This document shows positions 1 through 7,156 of a stretch of DNA of 11,811 bases, one piece after another (position 1 is the first letter of the stretch; each line of letters begins with the position of its first letter). Location of the stretch: contig UQGR01000047.1 of NCBI GenBank assembly GCA_900540705.1, forward strand, positions 1 through 11,811, in the 5' to 3' direction. The notes below the pieces were generated by a model, which saw only the letters and a program-made list of their open reading frames with translations, was not told the origin of the DNA and made no database searches. Source of the stretch: an uncultured Mollicutes bacterium. Lineage in GTDB: Bacteria > Bacillota_I > Bacilli_A > Acholeplasmatales > Anaeroplasmataceae. Both the position numbers and the translations under genes were made by a program.

Positions 1-597
1 TTTCATTTTTTTTAATTCATCACACTTTCGCTGGTGAAGAGTGATGAGGTTGTCAATATTGGTTAAATAATTTGCTATTTTAATCTGTTCTTCCAGTTTT
101 GGCATTTTTATTATACATTCACACAACTTATCATAATAAAAATATAATCGAACGCTACCCTCTTGTAAACGTATAATCCAATTCTGGAAATCTTTTGTTT
201 TAAACCATTGCCATAAAAAAGGGTCATAAACTGAATCAACAGTTTGAAACACCTCATAAAGTGAGCTTATAATCACGTTTTCAGTTCCCTTATAATAACC
301 TATTGATCCAATATTTATTCTTGCAGGATTATATGCAAATGAATTTTTAGATACAATATTATAGGCTCTTCTATCAGTATCTTTCATATACCCAAACTCG
401 TCATGCGCTTTATTTTGTGGTATAAATCCATGTTCGTTTGTTATTGCATATGGTTCTAAATTTAAATTATTTTTATTCTTTTTTCCAGATAAAAATGTGC
501 AATCTCCTAGCTTACGCTGTTCCCAATCATCAGTGAATTCATCAAATCTAATTTTTGGATTTTTTTCTCCTTCTTGCGGGAACATATTTTGAAGCAT
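1..597 (-). CDS. hsdS: Type I restriction-modification specificity subunit (HsdS), one target-recognition module, runs off the left edge
   Basis: HsdS directs a type I methylase/nuclease complex to its DNA target. Reading down from an ATG at 595-597 gives 199 uninterrupted codons to the edge. The protein opens with MLQNMFPQEGEK, then KIRFDEFTDDWEQRKLGD, the classic entry into a target-recognition domain. A variable domain follows (about residues 33-165), then a coiled-coil stretch with IDNLITLHQRK near residues 180-190. In typical HsdS proteins LLQ.MFP..GE is the linker after the first half, so this frame begins where the second half normally starts. An in-frame TGA (616-618) lies seven codons upstream, no ribosome binding site is visible, and no first-half coding sequence is present in 598-699. 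It is either a 5'-truncated or silent half gene, or a recombined full gene whose second module lies off the window. Base content is lower in GC than polC (about 28% versus 40% in spot counts), which suggests transfer. Confidence 0.85.
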   Translation of the reverse strand, partial: MLQNMFPQEGEKNPKIRFDEFTDDWEQRKLGDCTFLSGKKNKNNLNLEPYAITNEHGFIPQNKAHDEFGYMKDTDRRAYNIVSKNSFAYNPARINIGSIGYYKGTENVIISSLYEVFQTVDSVYDPFLWQWFKTKDFQNWIIRLQEGSVRLYFYYDKLCECIIKMPKLEEQIKIANYLTNIDNLITLHQRKCDELKKMK

Positions 598-614
598 ATA
601 TTTTTTTATTTTTT

Positions 615-633
615 TTCAAATACCATATTTGAA
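615..633. repeat. Perfect 8-bp AT-rich inverted repeat with 3-base loop
   Basis: TTCAAATA and TATTTGAA flank a CCA loop. It lies 18 bases upstream of the hsdS start, inside a 102-base gap (598-699) that is about 90% AT and holds no gene. On the plus strand it is followed by a T-rich run (634-652), so it could act as a weak plus-strand terminator, but the stem is nearly all A-T pairs and no plus-strand gene precedes it. Function unknown. Confidence 0.4.
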
Positions 634-699
634 TATTTTATTTTTTTATTTTAAATTTACTAAAGAATATTTAAAAATTTTAGAAAAATTTATTACACT

Positions 700-873
700 T
701 TAGTTGAGTACTACATGTGTGTGATAATTCGTATAATGAGGCACATCTTCTACATTACAAGTCTGAACAACCTGATTGCATTGTTGAAATGTAGGAGCTG
801 ATTTTGGGCATCCAAAGTTCTGGTCATTACATCCACATCCACAGGAATTAAAATTAGAGCCTGTGAAATTCAT
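700..873 (-). CDS. Small Cys-rich CotD-like spore coat protein, 57 aa
   Basis: A 57-codon frame starts at ATG 871-873 and is preceded by a full AGGAGG (881-886) with 7-base spacing, a strong argument that it is translated. It begins MNFTGSNFNSCGCGCNDQ and has seven cysteines, in CGCGC, GC, QC and TC contexts, before a C-terminal EDVPHYTNYHTHVVLN. The VPH.....HT..VN pattern resembles the core of CotD-family inner spore coat proteins, which carry VPHIHPTHTTxVNH. CotD-like proteins are made late in sporulation and assemble into the coat. Many relatives continue past this core with more His and Tyr residues, but this frame stops right after it, next to an AT-rich junction, so the 3' end may be shortened. 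No clear sigma-E or sigma-K promoter could be fixed. The coding call is solid and the family call is by motif resemblance only. Confidence 0.6.
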   Translation of the reverse strand: MNFTGSNFNSCGCGCNDQNFGCPKSAPTFQQCNQVVQTCNVEDVPHYTNYHTHVVLN

Positions 874-925
874 ATTTTTACCTCCTCACCTCTAATATAT
901 GTAACTCTAAATTTTATGAATAGGC

Positions 926-955
926 AAAAAGAAAAAGAGGCATTTTTTTGCCTCT
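926..955 (-). terminator. Rho-independent terminator of the Bax inhibitor-1 gene
   Basis: On the minus strand a perfect 7-bp stem (AGAGGCA with TGCCTCT, 936-942 and 949-955) with a 6-base loop is followed by a T-rich tail, TTTTTCTTTTT. It begins 8 bases after the stop codon of the upstream gene and isolates that gene from the CotD-like gene. Confidence 0.9.
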
Positions 956-963
956 AAATTCTC

Positions 964-1701
964 TTAGTTATCGCTTCTTGCAGCTATAAGCATAATCAAG
1001 CGAATTACCTCAATATAGATGTATACAATACTTACCATCAAGCCTAATGCTACAGACCATTCTGCACCTTTAGATGCACCTCGTTCTACTACAGCATTTG
1101 CCTCTGCAAAGTTCAAGGATAAGGTAATCACACCATAGAATAATAGGAATGCCTCAACTCCAATCATAATTCCTAAGTATTGCTGGTAATCAACAAATAG
1201 ACTAAACAAGCTCATCAATAGAACTATAGCAAGAGCTCCAATCGTTAAACCAAAGCAGATAGAACGCATTCTGCTGCCAACTCTTATTATTCCAGTAGCG
1301 AATAGAGTCAGCATAACTGCAAATAGAACTATTGTTGAAAATACTGCAGTTGCAACAGCTCCTGGAACATATGCCTCTACGATTGCGGAAAGGCTTCCTA
1401 AAAATAAGCCCTCACAAATAGAGTAAATTACAGATGCATATTTCGCTTTTCGTTCAGACATCCGCCCAACAATAACGGAAATAAACCCAACTACAGATGA
1501 AATCATCAATGTAACAAAAAATGTTGTGGGATTATTTGCCAAAATCTCAGGTAATGCAAATGCTACAAAGGCAGCAATAATTACAGCAATTCCTAGCAGA
1601 ATGCAGGTCTTTATTGTAATTCCCTTATATGTTGCACGATCCACATCATCATAAACAACCTCTCCAGTCTGAATGTTTGAAAATAATGGACTTTGTTTCA
1701 A
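964..1701 (-). CDS. Bax inhibitor-1/YccA family membrane protein
   Basis: A 245-residue integral membrane protein with about seven predicted helices (near residues 33-50, 58-79, 88-107, 112-135, 148-168, 174-198 and 215-238). Diagnostic stretches are YSICEGLFLGSLSAIVEAYV (93-112), GIIRVGSRMRS (137-147) and a C-terminal YIYIEVIRLIMLIA, all typical of the prokaryotic BI-1-like family (closest to the Pfam BaxI_1 branch). Related BI-1 proteins such as BsYetJ are pH-sensitive calcium leak channels; whether this branch does the same is not established. The start codon is TTG (1699-1701), chosen because AAAGGAGGA (1711-1719) lies at the right distance. It is a single-gene unit with its own promoter at 1731-1759 and a terminator at 926-955. 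polC upstream has no visible terminator, so some read-through into this gene is possible. Confidence 0.9.
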   Translation of the reverse strand: MKQSPLFSNIQTGEVVYDDVDRATYKGITIKTCILLGIAVIIAAFVAFALPEILANNPTTFFVTLMISSVVGFISVIVGRMSERKAKYASVIYSICEGLFLGSLSAIVEAYVPGAVATAVFSTIVLFAVMLTLFATGIIRVGSRMRSICFGLTIGALAIVLLMSLFSLFVDYQQYLGIMIGVEAFLLFYGVITLSLNFAEANAVVERGASKGAEWSVALGLMVSIVYIYIEVIRLIMLIAARSDN

Positions 1702-1730
1702 TTTAAAATATCCTCCTTTGATATATAAGA

Positions 1731-1759
1731 ATTATAGCACAACCCTTTTTAAATCTCAA
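1731..1759 (-). promoter_or_regulatory. Housekeeping-sigma promoter of the Bax inhibitor-1 gene
   Basis: TTGAGA (-35, 1754-1759), a 17-base spacer and TATAAT (-10, 1731-1736) preceded by TGC, making an extended -10. Expected transcription start is near 1724, just upstream of the ribosome binding site at 1711-1719. This is the best promoter match in the window. Confidence 0.85.
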
Positions 1760-1774
1760 TAATACTCTTTCATT

Positions 1775-1792
1775 TCACATAAAATCACATAA
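1775..1792. repeat. Tandem direct repeat, 8 bp with 10-bp period, upstream of a promoter
   Basis: TCACATAA occurs at 1775-1782 and again at 1785-1792 (TTATGTGA twice on the minus strand). The pair lies 15 bases upstream of the -35 element of the Bax inhibitor-1 promoter and just after the polC stop codon. One-helical-turn spacing puts both copies on the same DNA face, as in activator sites of OmpR-type response regulators. No regulator is identified. Confidence 0.35.
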
Positions 1793-1794
1793 CT

Positions 1795-4700
1795 TTACGC
1801 AAATGCAAATAAACCAATGCTTTCCTCAGGGTCCTCCTCTGGTAAATTGCCAAAGGAATGCATGATATCAAACAGCTCATATAAAGTCTGACTCAGTCTA
1901 GTTCGTTTTAAAATATCTTTCTTTGAGGTAAAAGCCTTTTCCTCTCTTTTTTGGACAATATCAATTGCAATACTCTCTCCTAAAGAGTCAACCGCTGAAA
2001 ATGGGATTCTCAAATTGCCATCCTCAACTTCATATACTGTAGCAGAAGATTTCATAACATCCACAGGCAAAAACTTAATTCCTCTAAAAGTCATTTCCAA
2101 AGCTACCTGAAGTGCAGTATATTTATCATCATCCGTTGCTGTTTTATCAGGTTTATTCTGAATTTCTTCCATTGCAGCTTTAATAGCCATCTTCCCACCA
2201 AGATAAGCCTGAACGGAATGACCCTTGGCACGTTTGGAAAACCAGGCACTATAGAATAATGCAGGAGCATTTACCTTAAACCACGCAATTCGTAAGGCCA
2301 TTAATACATACGCTGTAGCATGAGCCTTCGGAAACATATATTTAATTCTTTCACAACTCCAAATATACCAGGCAGGAACATTCTTCTTTTCCATTTCCGC
2401 CTTATATTTTGCCCACTTTTCAGGGTCCTTAGCTACCTTTCCCTTACGGACAAACTCCATAATTTGAAAAGCCAGTAATGGCTCCACTCCCATATGCAAC
2501 AAATCGACCATAATATCATCACGACATCCAATGACATCTTTAAACTCAATCTTACCAAACTCTGTAGAACCTGCAACCAAATCCTGAGCATTCGTATTCC
2601 ATACATCTGTACCGTGAGACAAGCCAGAAATCTTAACCAGCTGGGCAAAGGTCTTAGGCAGGGTCTCCACTAGCATCTGACGAACAAAGTTAGTACCAAA
2701 TTCAGGAACTGCATAAGAGGCAACCTTACTGCCTATCTCTTCTTCCTTCACTCCAATTACACCAGTTTCTGAAAACAAACGATAAATGTTCTTATCATCA
2801 ATTGGAATATCCTGAGGGGAGGAAAACGGGAAATCCTCCTGATGCTGGTGCACATAATCCATGAAATATTTAATTAGGGTAGGATCATCATGACCTAGCA
2901 CATCTAATTTCAATAAGTTATTTTCAAAGGAATGATAATCATAATGCGTAGTTCTCCAACTATTTTCCGTGTTATCGGCAGGATACTGAACCGGAGTCAC
3001 ATCATAAATATCTACATAATGGGGAACGACTACAATACCACCTGGATGCTGACCTGTAGAACGCTTAATTCCAACAAGATAGGTAGCTAATCTATCCATC
3101 TCACAAGAACGTAAAGTGATACCTTTTCTTTCACAATACCCCTTTACATAACCATAAGCATTTTTATCTGCAATTGTACCAACAGTTCCAGCTCTAAATG
3201 CATTCTCTGGACCAAATACAGTTCTGATATACTCATGGGCAATCGCCTGATATTCTCCAGAGAAATTTAAATCAATATCCGGAACCTTGTCTCCATCAAA
3301 GCCTAAAAAGGTTTCAAAAGGAATGTCATGTCCATCCTTTGTCAGTGGATGTCCACACACAGGACAAACCTCATCTGGCAAATCATACCCAGAATCTACA
3401 CTTCTTAATGTCTGCTGATAAGGCTTTTCTATTTCACTTAACCCAAACTCCTCTACCTCATCATCTCGCATCCGGAAGGTATGAAACTTACAGTTTTTAC
3501 AACGATAATGGGGAGACAAGGGATTAATTTCGGTGATATCCATCATGGTTGCTACCAAGGAAGAACCAACAGAACCTCTAGAACCAACTAGATATCCATC
3601 CTGTAAAGATTTTACAACCATCAGATGAGAAATATAGTAGACAGAGGCATATCCATTGGAGATGATGGAATCTAATTCTCTGGCAATTCGTTTTTGAACA
3701 ATCGGATGCGGATTATCTCCATACAGCCGACTCGTGTTTTCTTTGACAATTCGCCGAACCTCTTCTGTAATAGATGGAATATTTAAGAAGGTATCCTTAA
3801 ATTCATCATCCCTTGGGGCAAACATATCCTTTTTAAAGGCTGGGAATTTTTCAATCTGATCTGCAATTAAATTCGTATTGGCAACCACTATCTCATAAGC
3901 CAGATCCTTATCTAAAAAGGTAAACTCCTCCAGCATTTCATTTGTCGTTCGAAGATGCATATCCGGGGAAACTGAATAATGCTCTAACGGATGCGTTCCT
4001 CCACCCACCTGAGGGGAGGCAATCAAAATATCACGATACTTCTTTAAGCTTGGACGCAGATAGTGACAGTCTGAGGTTGCACAGACAAGCTTGTCTTTCT
4101 TTTGGGCAGCCTCTATAATTTTTAGAATTATTTCTTTGACTTTAGCCTCTCCGTTTGGCATATCATCATACAGCTGGCGATATGCAGAAGGCGGCTGAAC
4201 CTCAATATAGTCATAATACTCTATCTCTTTTTCCAATTCTTCTACACTTCTATTTAACGCAAGCTCAAACACATTGCCGTTTACACAGGAGGAACCAACC
4301 AACACCCCCTCACGGTACGTATCAATTACGGATTTTAAAGCTCTGGCACTACCATAAAAGTGATTGGTCAAGGAATCAGAAATGATTTTATACATATTTT
4401 TATATCCTACTGGATTTTGAGCTAGTAAGGTAATATGAGAAGGAATCACATACCGCCAATGCACACTAGGATCAATTAAGGAATTAATATCCTTATAATT
4501 ATAGATATTTTTCTTATATAAGTCATTCAGCATCAAAAGAAAGCACATGGCAGTAACTCTCGTATCATCAATAGCTCTGTGATGCTGTTCCTGTTTAACC
4601 TTAAAATATTTGGACATTGATTTTAAGTTAAAGGTCTTTACTTCAGAATAATATCCAGCTCTAAAAAGGTTTAAGGTGTCAATTACAGGCAATTGTTCTA

Positions 4701-6252
4701 CATCCAACTGATGCCGTTTGACATCTCTATAAATCATACCAACATCAAATTTCGCGTTGTGAGCAACCAAGATACTCCCCTTACAAAATTCCATGAATTT
4801 AGGTAATATCTCGTCTATCCCTAAGGCGTCACTAACCATCTCATCAGTGATAGTTGTGAGCTCCTTTATCTTTTCAGGAATTGGACAGCCTGGATTTACA
4901 AATGTCTCAAAGGTATCAACGATTGCTCCCTGACTCACCTTGCAGGCAGCAATTTCTATAATTTCATCATAGGTCTGAGAAAGACCTGTAGTCTCAATAT
5001 CAAATACAATATAGGAAGCCTCCCGCAAAGGAATATCCCGCTCATCAAAGGAAATAAAATATTCCTCATCGTTTACATAGGACAATTCTACTCCGTAAAT
5101 CGGCTTGAAATCCGGATATTTATCAATGGCGTGAGCAATATCTGGTACGCTGTACACACCACTATGATCCGTAAATGCCATAGCCCTCCAGCCCCAGTTC
5201 GCCGCAGTCTTCACATAATCCGTAGCCTCAGTCAAGCCATCTAGATTGCTCATCTTCGTATGACAATGCAGCTCTACTCGCTTGACAGGAGCTGTATCCT
5301 CCACAATCTCTTCTGTCTTTTTTCCAAGATACTCTATACTAGAAGCCGTAATGACCACCTGCTTAGAATAGGAGTCAAACTCAGCTCTACCAATGATTCT
5401 TAAATTAGTTCCAGCTACCATTTCCTTTTCATAAAGGTCTTTTTCTGTATCCGTTCTAAGCCATTTCTTAACGATGATAGAGTCTGTTTCATCCGTCACT
5501 TTTATGGTTGCCAAGGAAGACTTTGTCTTGGCAAAGCTCCTAATATCTATTCCAAAGATATAGGCATTCAGTAGAAATACAGGCTCTCCCTTCGTATTTT
5601 CATATACGGAAATTTCATTTAAGGAATTAGGAATATCCTTAATATAACTTAAGACCGTAGGACCTGTACCTCTCGTATATTTTTTTTCAGTCTTCAGTTT
5701 TTCATTAAATTTCTGGGCTGCCACAGCCTCCAGCTTCTGCTTGGCCAAGGCCTCCTCCTGTTCCTTTTGAAGGGCATCCAGCTCAGCCTGGACACTTTTT
5801 TTCTCATCCTTTACAACCTGAACCATAACCATAAGACCAAATTTCTTAAATTCTTCAGCAATTGGCTTGCATAGCTCCTCTACTCCTAAGGCATCATAGG
5901 CCACCATAAACTGAATAGAGTGATCTTCTATCCTGCAATCCTTAGAGTCTAAAACCTTAAATCTGGCAGATTCCTCTGACAGCTGTTTTAAAATCAAAGT
6001 CAGATATTCTCTATATTCCTCATCCGCCAATAGCTGTTCATGATATTGGACTTCAATGGAAGAAAGTACGCCTATGGATTCAAATATTTCACCTATTCTT
6101 TTGGATAAGGTCTGGTAATTCGTAAGGGTCAGGGCTTTGTCTATCTCAAAGGAAATCACAATACTCTTCTTCTTTTTATGATATTTTCCCTTAGTTACCT
6201 CAAAGCCTGAATCTATCAAACCTTCACTTTTTATCATTTCCTCTAGCTTCAT
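1795..6252 (-). CDS. polC: DNA polymerase III alpha subunit, Gram-positive type PolC
   Basis: The replicative DNA polymerase with built-in 3'-5' proofreading, 1485 residues, slightly longer than the roughly 1440 usual for PolC. In order: an N-terminal domain (1-200, with a charged helix at 150-190), an OB fold (about 212-310), and a PHP domain (HCHTKMS 329-335, TDHS 361-364) interrupted by a DEDDh exonuclease. The exonuclease shows DIETTG (418-423), AHNAKFD (497-503) and HHRAIDD (557-563); PHP then resumes (SDCHY 727-731). The polymerase core shows GSRGSVGSS (890-898), a zinc-binding Cys set (C918, C921, C963, C966), the catalytic PDIDLN (991-996; D992 and D994) and a third acidic residue in KLDVLGHDD (D1117). 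All catalytic residues looked for are present. The start is ATG with GAGGTG at 6258-6263. It lies 19 bases after a membrane-protein gene and is probably co-transcribed with it. The C-terminal clamp-binding motif is unusual (SIGLFAFA instead of QLSLF). Confidence 0.98.
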   Translation of the reverse strand: MKLEEMIKSEGLIDSGFEVTKGKYHKKKKSIVISFEIDKALTLTNYQTLSKRIGEIFESIGVLSSIEVQYHEQLLADEEYREYLTLILKQLSEESARFKVLDSKDCRIEDHSIQFMVAYDALGVEELCKPIAEEFKKFGLMVMVQVVKDEKKSVQAELDALQKEQEEALAKQKLEAVAAQKFNEKLKTEKKYTRGTGPTVLSYIKDIPNSLNEISVYENTKGEPVFLLNAYIFGIDIRSFAKTKSSLATIKVTDETDSIIVKKWLRTDTEKDLYEKEMVAGTNLRIIGRAEFDSYSKQVVITASSIEYLGKKTEEIVEDTAPVKRVELHCHTKMSNLDGLTEATDYVKTAANWGWRAMAFTDHSGVYSVPDIAHAIDKYPDFKPIYGVELSYVNDEEYFISFDERDIPLREASYIVFDIETTGLSQTYDEIIEIAACKVSQGAIVDTFETFVNPGCPIPEKIKELTTITDEMVSDALGIDEILPKFMEFCKGSILVAHNAKFDVGMIYRDVKRHQLDVEQLPVIDTLNLFRAGYYSEVKTFNLKSMSKYFKVKQEQHHRAIDDTRVTAMCFLLMLNDLYKKNIYNYKDINSLIDPSVHWRYVIPSHITLLAQNPVGYKNMYKIISDSLTNHFYGSARALKSVIDTYREGVLVGSSCVNGNVFELALNRSVEELEKEIEYYDYIEVQPPSAYRQLYDDMPNGEAKVKEIILKIIEAAQKKDKLVCATSDCHYLRPSLKKYRDILIASPQVGGGTHPLEHYSVSPDMHLRTTNEMLEEFTFLDKDLAYEIVVANTNLIADQIEKFPAFKKDMFAPRDDEFKDTFLNIPSITEEVRRIVKENTSRLYGDNPHPIVQKRIARELDSIISNGYASVYYISHLMVVKSLQDGYLVGSRGSVGSSLVATMMDITEINPLSPHYRCKNCKFHTFRMRDDEVEEFGLSEIEKPYQQTLRSVDSGYDLPDEVCPVCGHPLTKDGHDIPFETFLGFDGDKVPDIDLNFSGEYQAIAHEYIRTVFGPENAFRAGTVGTIADKNAYGYVKGYCERKGITLRSCEMDRLATYLVGIKRSTGQHPGGIVVVPHYVDIYDVTPVQYPADNTENSWRTTHYDYHSFENNLLKLDVLGHDDPTLIKYFMDYVHQHQEDFPFSSPQDIPIDDKNIYRLFSETGVIGVKEEEIGSKVASYAVPEFGTNFVRQMLVETLPKTFAQLVKISGLSHGTDVWNTNAQDLVAGSTEFGKIEFKDVIGCRDDIMVDLLHMGVEPLLAFQIMEFVRKGKVAKDPEKWAKYKAEMEKKNVPAWYIWSCERIKYMFPKAHATAYVLMALRIAWFKVNAPALFYSAWFSKRAKGHSVQAYLGGKMAIKAAMEEIQNKPDKTATDDDKYTALQVALEMTFRGIKFLPVDVMKSSATVYEVEDGNLRIPFSAVDSLGESIAIDIVQKREEKAFTSKKDILKRTRLSQTLYELFDIMHSFGNLPEEDPEESIGLFAFA

Positions 6253-6271
6253 AACTCCACCTCAAACTACA

Positions 6272-7063
6272 TTATCGTCTAACAACAACCTTGACAATAT
6301 GCCGGAAGGTTATTATTGTAAATATCATAGGAAGAGCCATTGAAACATACACCAGCCATCCCACGTTGAACAGACAGGCAAAAAATGAACCTGTAAAAAA
6401 AGCACAGCTATCATAGGTACACAGCTTAAATCTTACACCCTTATCAATCGTTGGATTTACGACATAAGACAGGATATAGGAAAAAAACAAGCATAATAAG
6501 AAAAACAAAAATGAGGTCATACAGCCCTGGATAAAAGAAAAGCTTTGGAAAAATAAATTAGAGGAAGCTAAAATATCACCCATAAAAATCTTAAAATAAT
6601 ACATGTGCGTTGGATTATTCGCCGCTATCTCTGCAAAATTAAAACCTGATACCCGAATATCCTTATAAGCAATAGAGGAAGCCTTAAGGCTGCCAAAGTA
6701 TACAGAGGCCTCTTCCTCTTCTAAAATGATATTGATATCATCCATCTTAGAGGTGACCTTGGAATCCTCAGGTAAAACAAACAGATTGTAGCCGTCCCCC
6801 TTATACTCCTTCTTTGTTCCCGTAATCTTCTTAAGTTCGGCATCAAATTGGATATCAGAGGTTCCCGTTTGAATAATTTTAGAGGTTATCACCGTAAGAG
6901 ATGACTCATCAAAAGGCTTTTCTGTATAGGTTCTCACACCCAGCATTGCCGCATATAAAACAAAAAATATAAAAACCATCAGGAAAAGCATTCCTATATG
7001 ATCTCGATTATATTTACCTAAATTTCTTGGATGACATAAACAATCCTTAAATCTTTCAAACAT
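6272..7063 (-). CDS. Multi-spanning membrane protein with extracytoplasmic domain, DUF1189-like
   Basis: A 263-residue protein with a short cytoplasmic N-terminus (FERFKDCLCHPRNLGKY), a first membrane helix near residues 23-43, a soluble segment of about 120 residues that should lie outside the membrane, and three further hydrophobic spans (about 173-202, 219-240 and 241-255). The FY.SL/HP..L.KY-like start, one-helix-loop-helix-cluster topology and length fit the DUF1189 family of unknown function; this is resemblance rather than a decisive motif. The start is set at ATG 7061-7063: GAGG (7072-7075) then lies 8 bases upstream, whereas the in-frame TTG at 7067-7069 would sit almost on top of it. 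It is first in an operon with polC and has an extended -10 promoter at 7087-7095. No function can be assigned. Confidence 0.6.
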   Translation of the reverse strand: MFERFKDCLCHPRNLGKYNRDHIGMLFLMVFIFFVLYAAMLGVRTYTEKPFDESSLTVITSKIIQTGTSDIQFDAELKKITGTKKEYKGDGYNLFVLPEDSKVTSKMDDINIILEEEEASVYFGSLKASSIAYKDIRVSGFNFAEIAANNPTHMYYFKIFMGDILASSNLFFQSFSFIQGCMTSFLFFLLCLFFSYILSYVVNPTIDKGVRFKLCTYDSCAFFTGSFFACLFNVGWLVYVSMALPMIFTIITFRHIVKVVVRR

Positions 7064-7086
7064 ACACAAAACCTCGCATTATAAGT

Positions 7087-7095
7087 ATTATACCA
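7087..7095 (-). promoter_or_regulatory. Extended -10 promoter for the DUF1189-like gene and polC
   Basis: TGGTATAAT on the minus strand gives a perfect -10 with an upstream TG. The -35 region is poor (TGGTAA at 17-base spacing). Predicted transcription starts near 7080, leaving a short leader. A second TATAAT at 7078-7083 is too close to the ribosome binding site to be the main element. Confidence 0.65.
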
Positions 7096-7131
7096 AAAAA
7101 GTACAATTATTACCACTTAAGAATAAAAATT

Positions 7132-7140
7132 TGTTATAAT
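7132..7140 (+). promoter_or_regulatory. Extended -10 promoter for the radical SAM gene
   Basis: TGTTATAAT on the plus strand. No good -35 is seen (TTACCA at 7110-7115 would need a 19-base spacer). With the minus-strand promoter at 7087-7095 it forms a compact divergent pair within about 90 bases. The ribosome binding site AGGGTGAT follows just before the ATG at 7157. Confidence 0.6.
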
Positions 7141-7156
7141 AAATTAGGGTGATACC

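Noticed and set aside
893..901. CATATATTA on the minus strand, matching the -10 of sporulation sigma factors E and K
   Set aside because: Transcription would start inside the CotD-like ribosome binding site (881-886), and no matching -35 is seen. CATAAAAT at 911-918 is better placed but also lacks a -35.
3339..3527. Plus-strand open frame inside polC
   Set aside because: Shadow frame opposite the conserved zinc-binding region of PolC, with no ribosome binding site. The frames at 4155-4385, 2433-2648 and 10842-11024 are rejected for the same reason.
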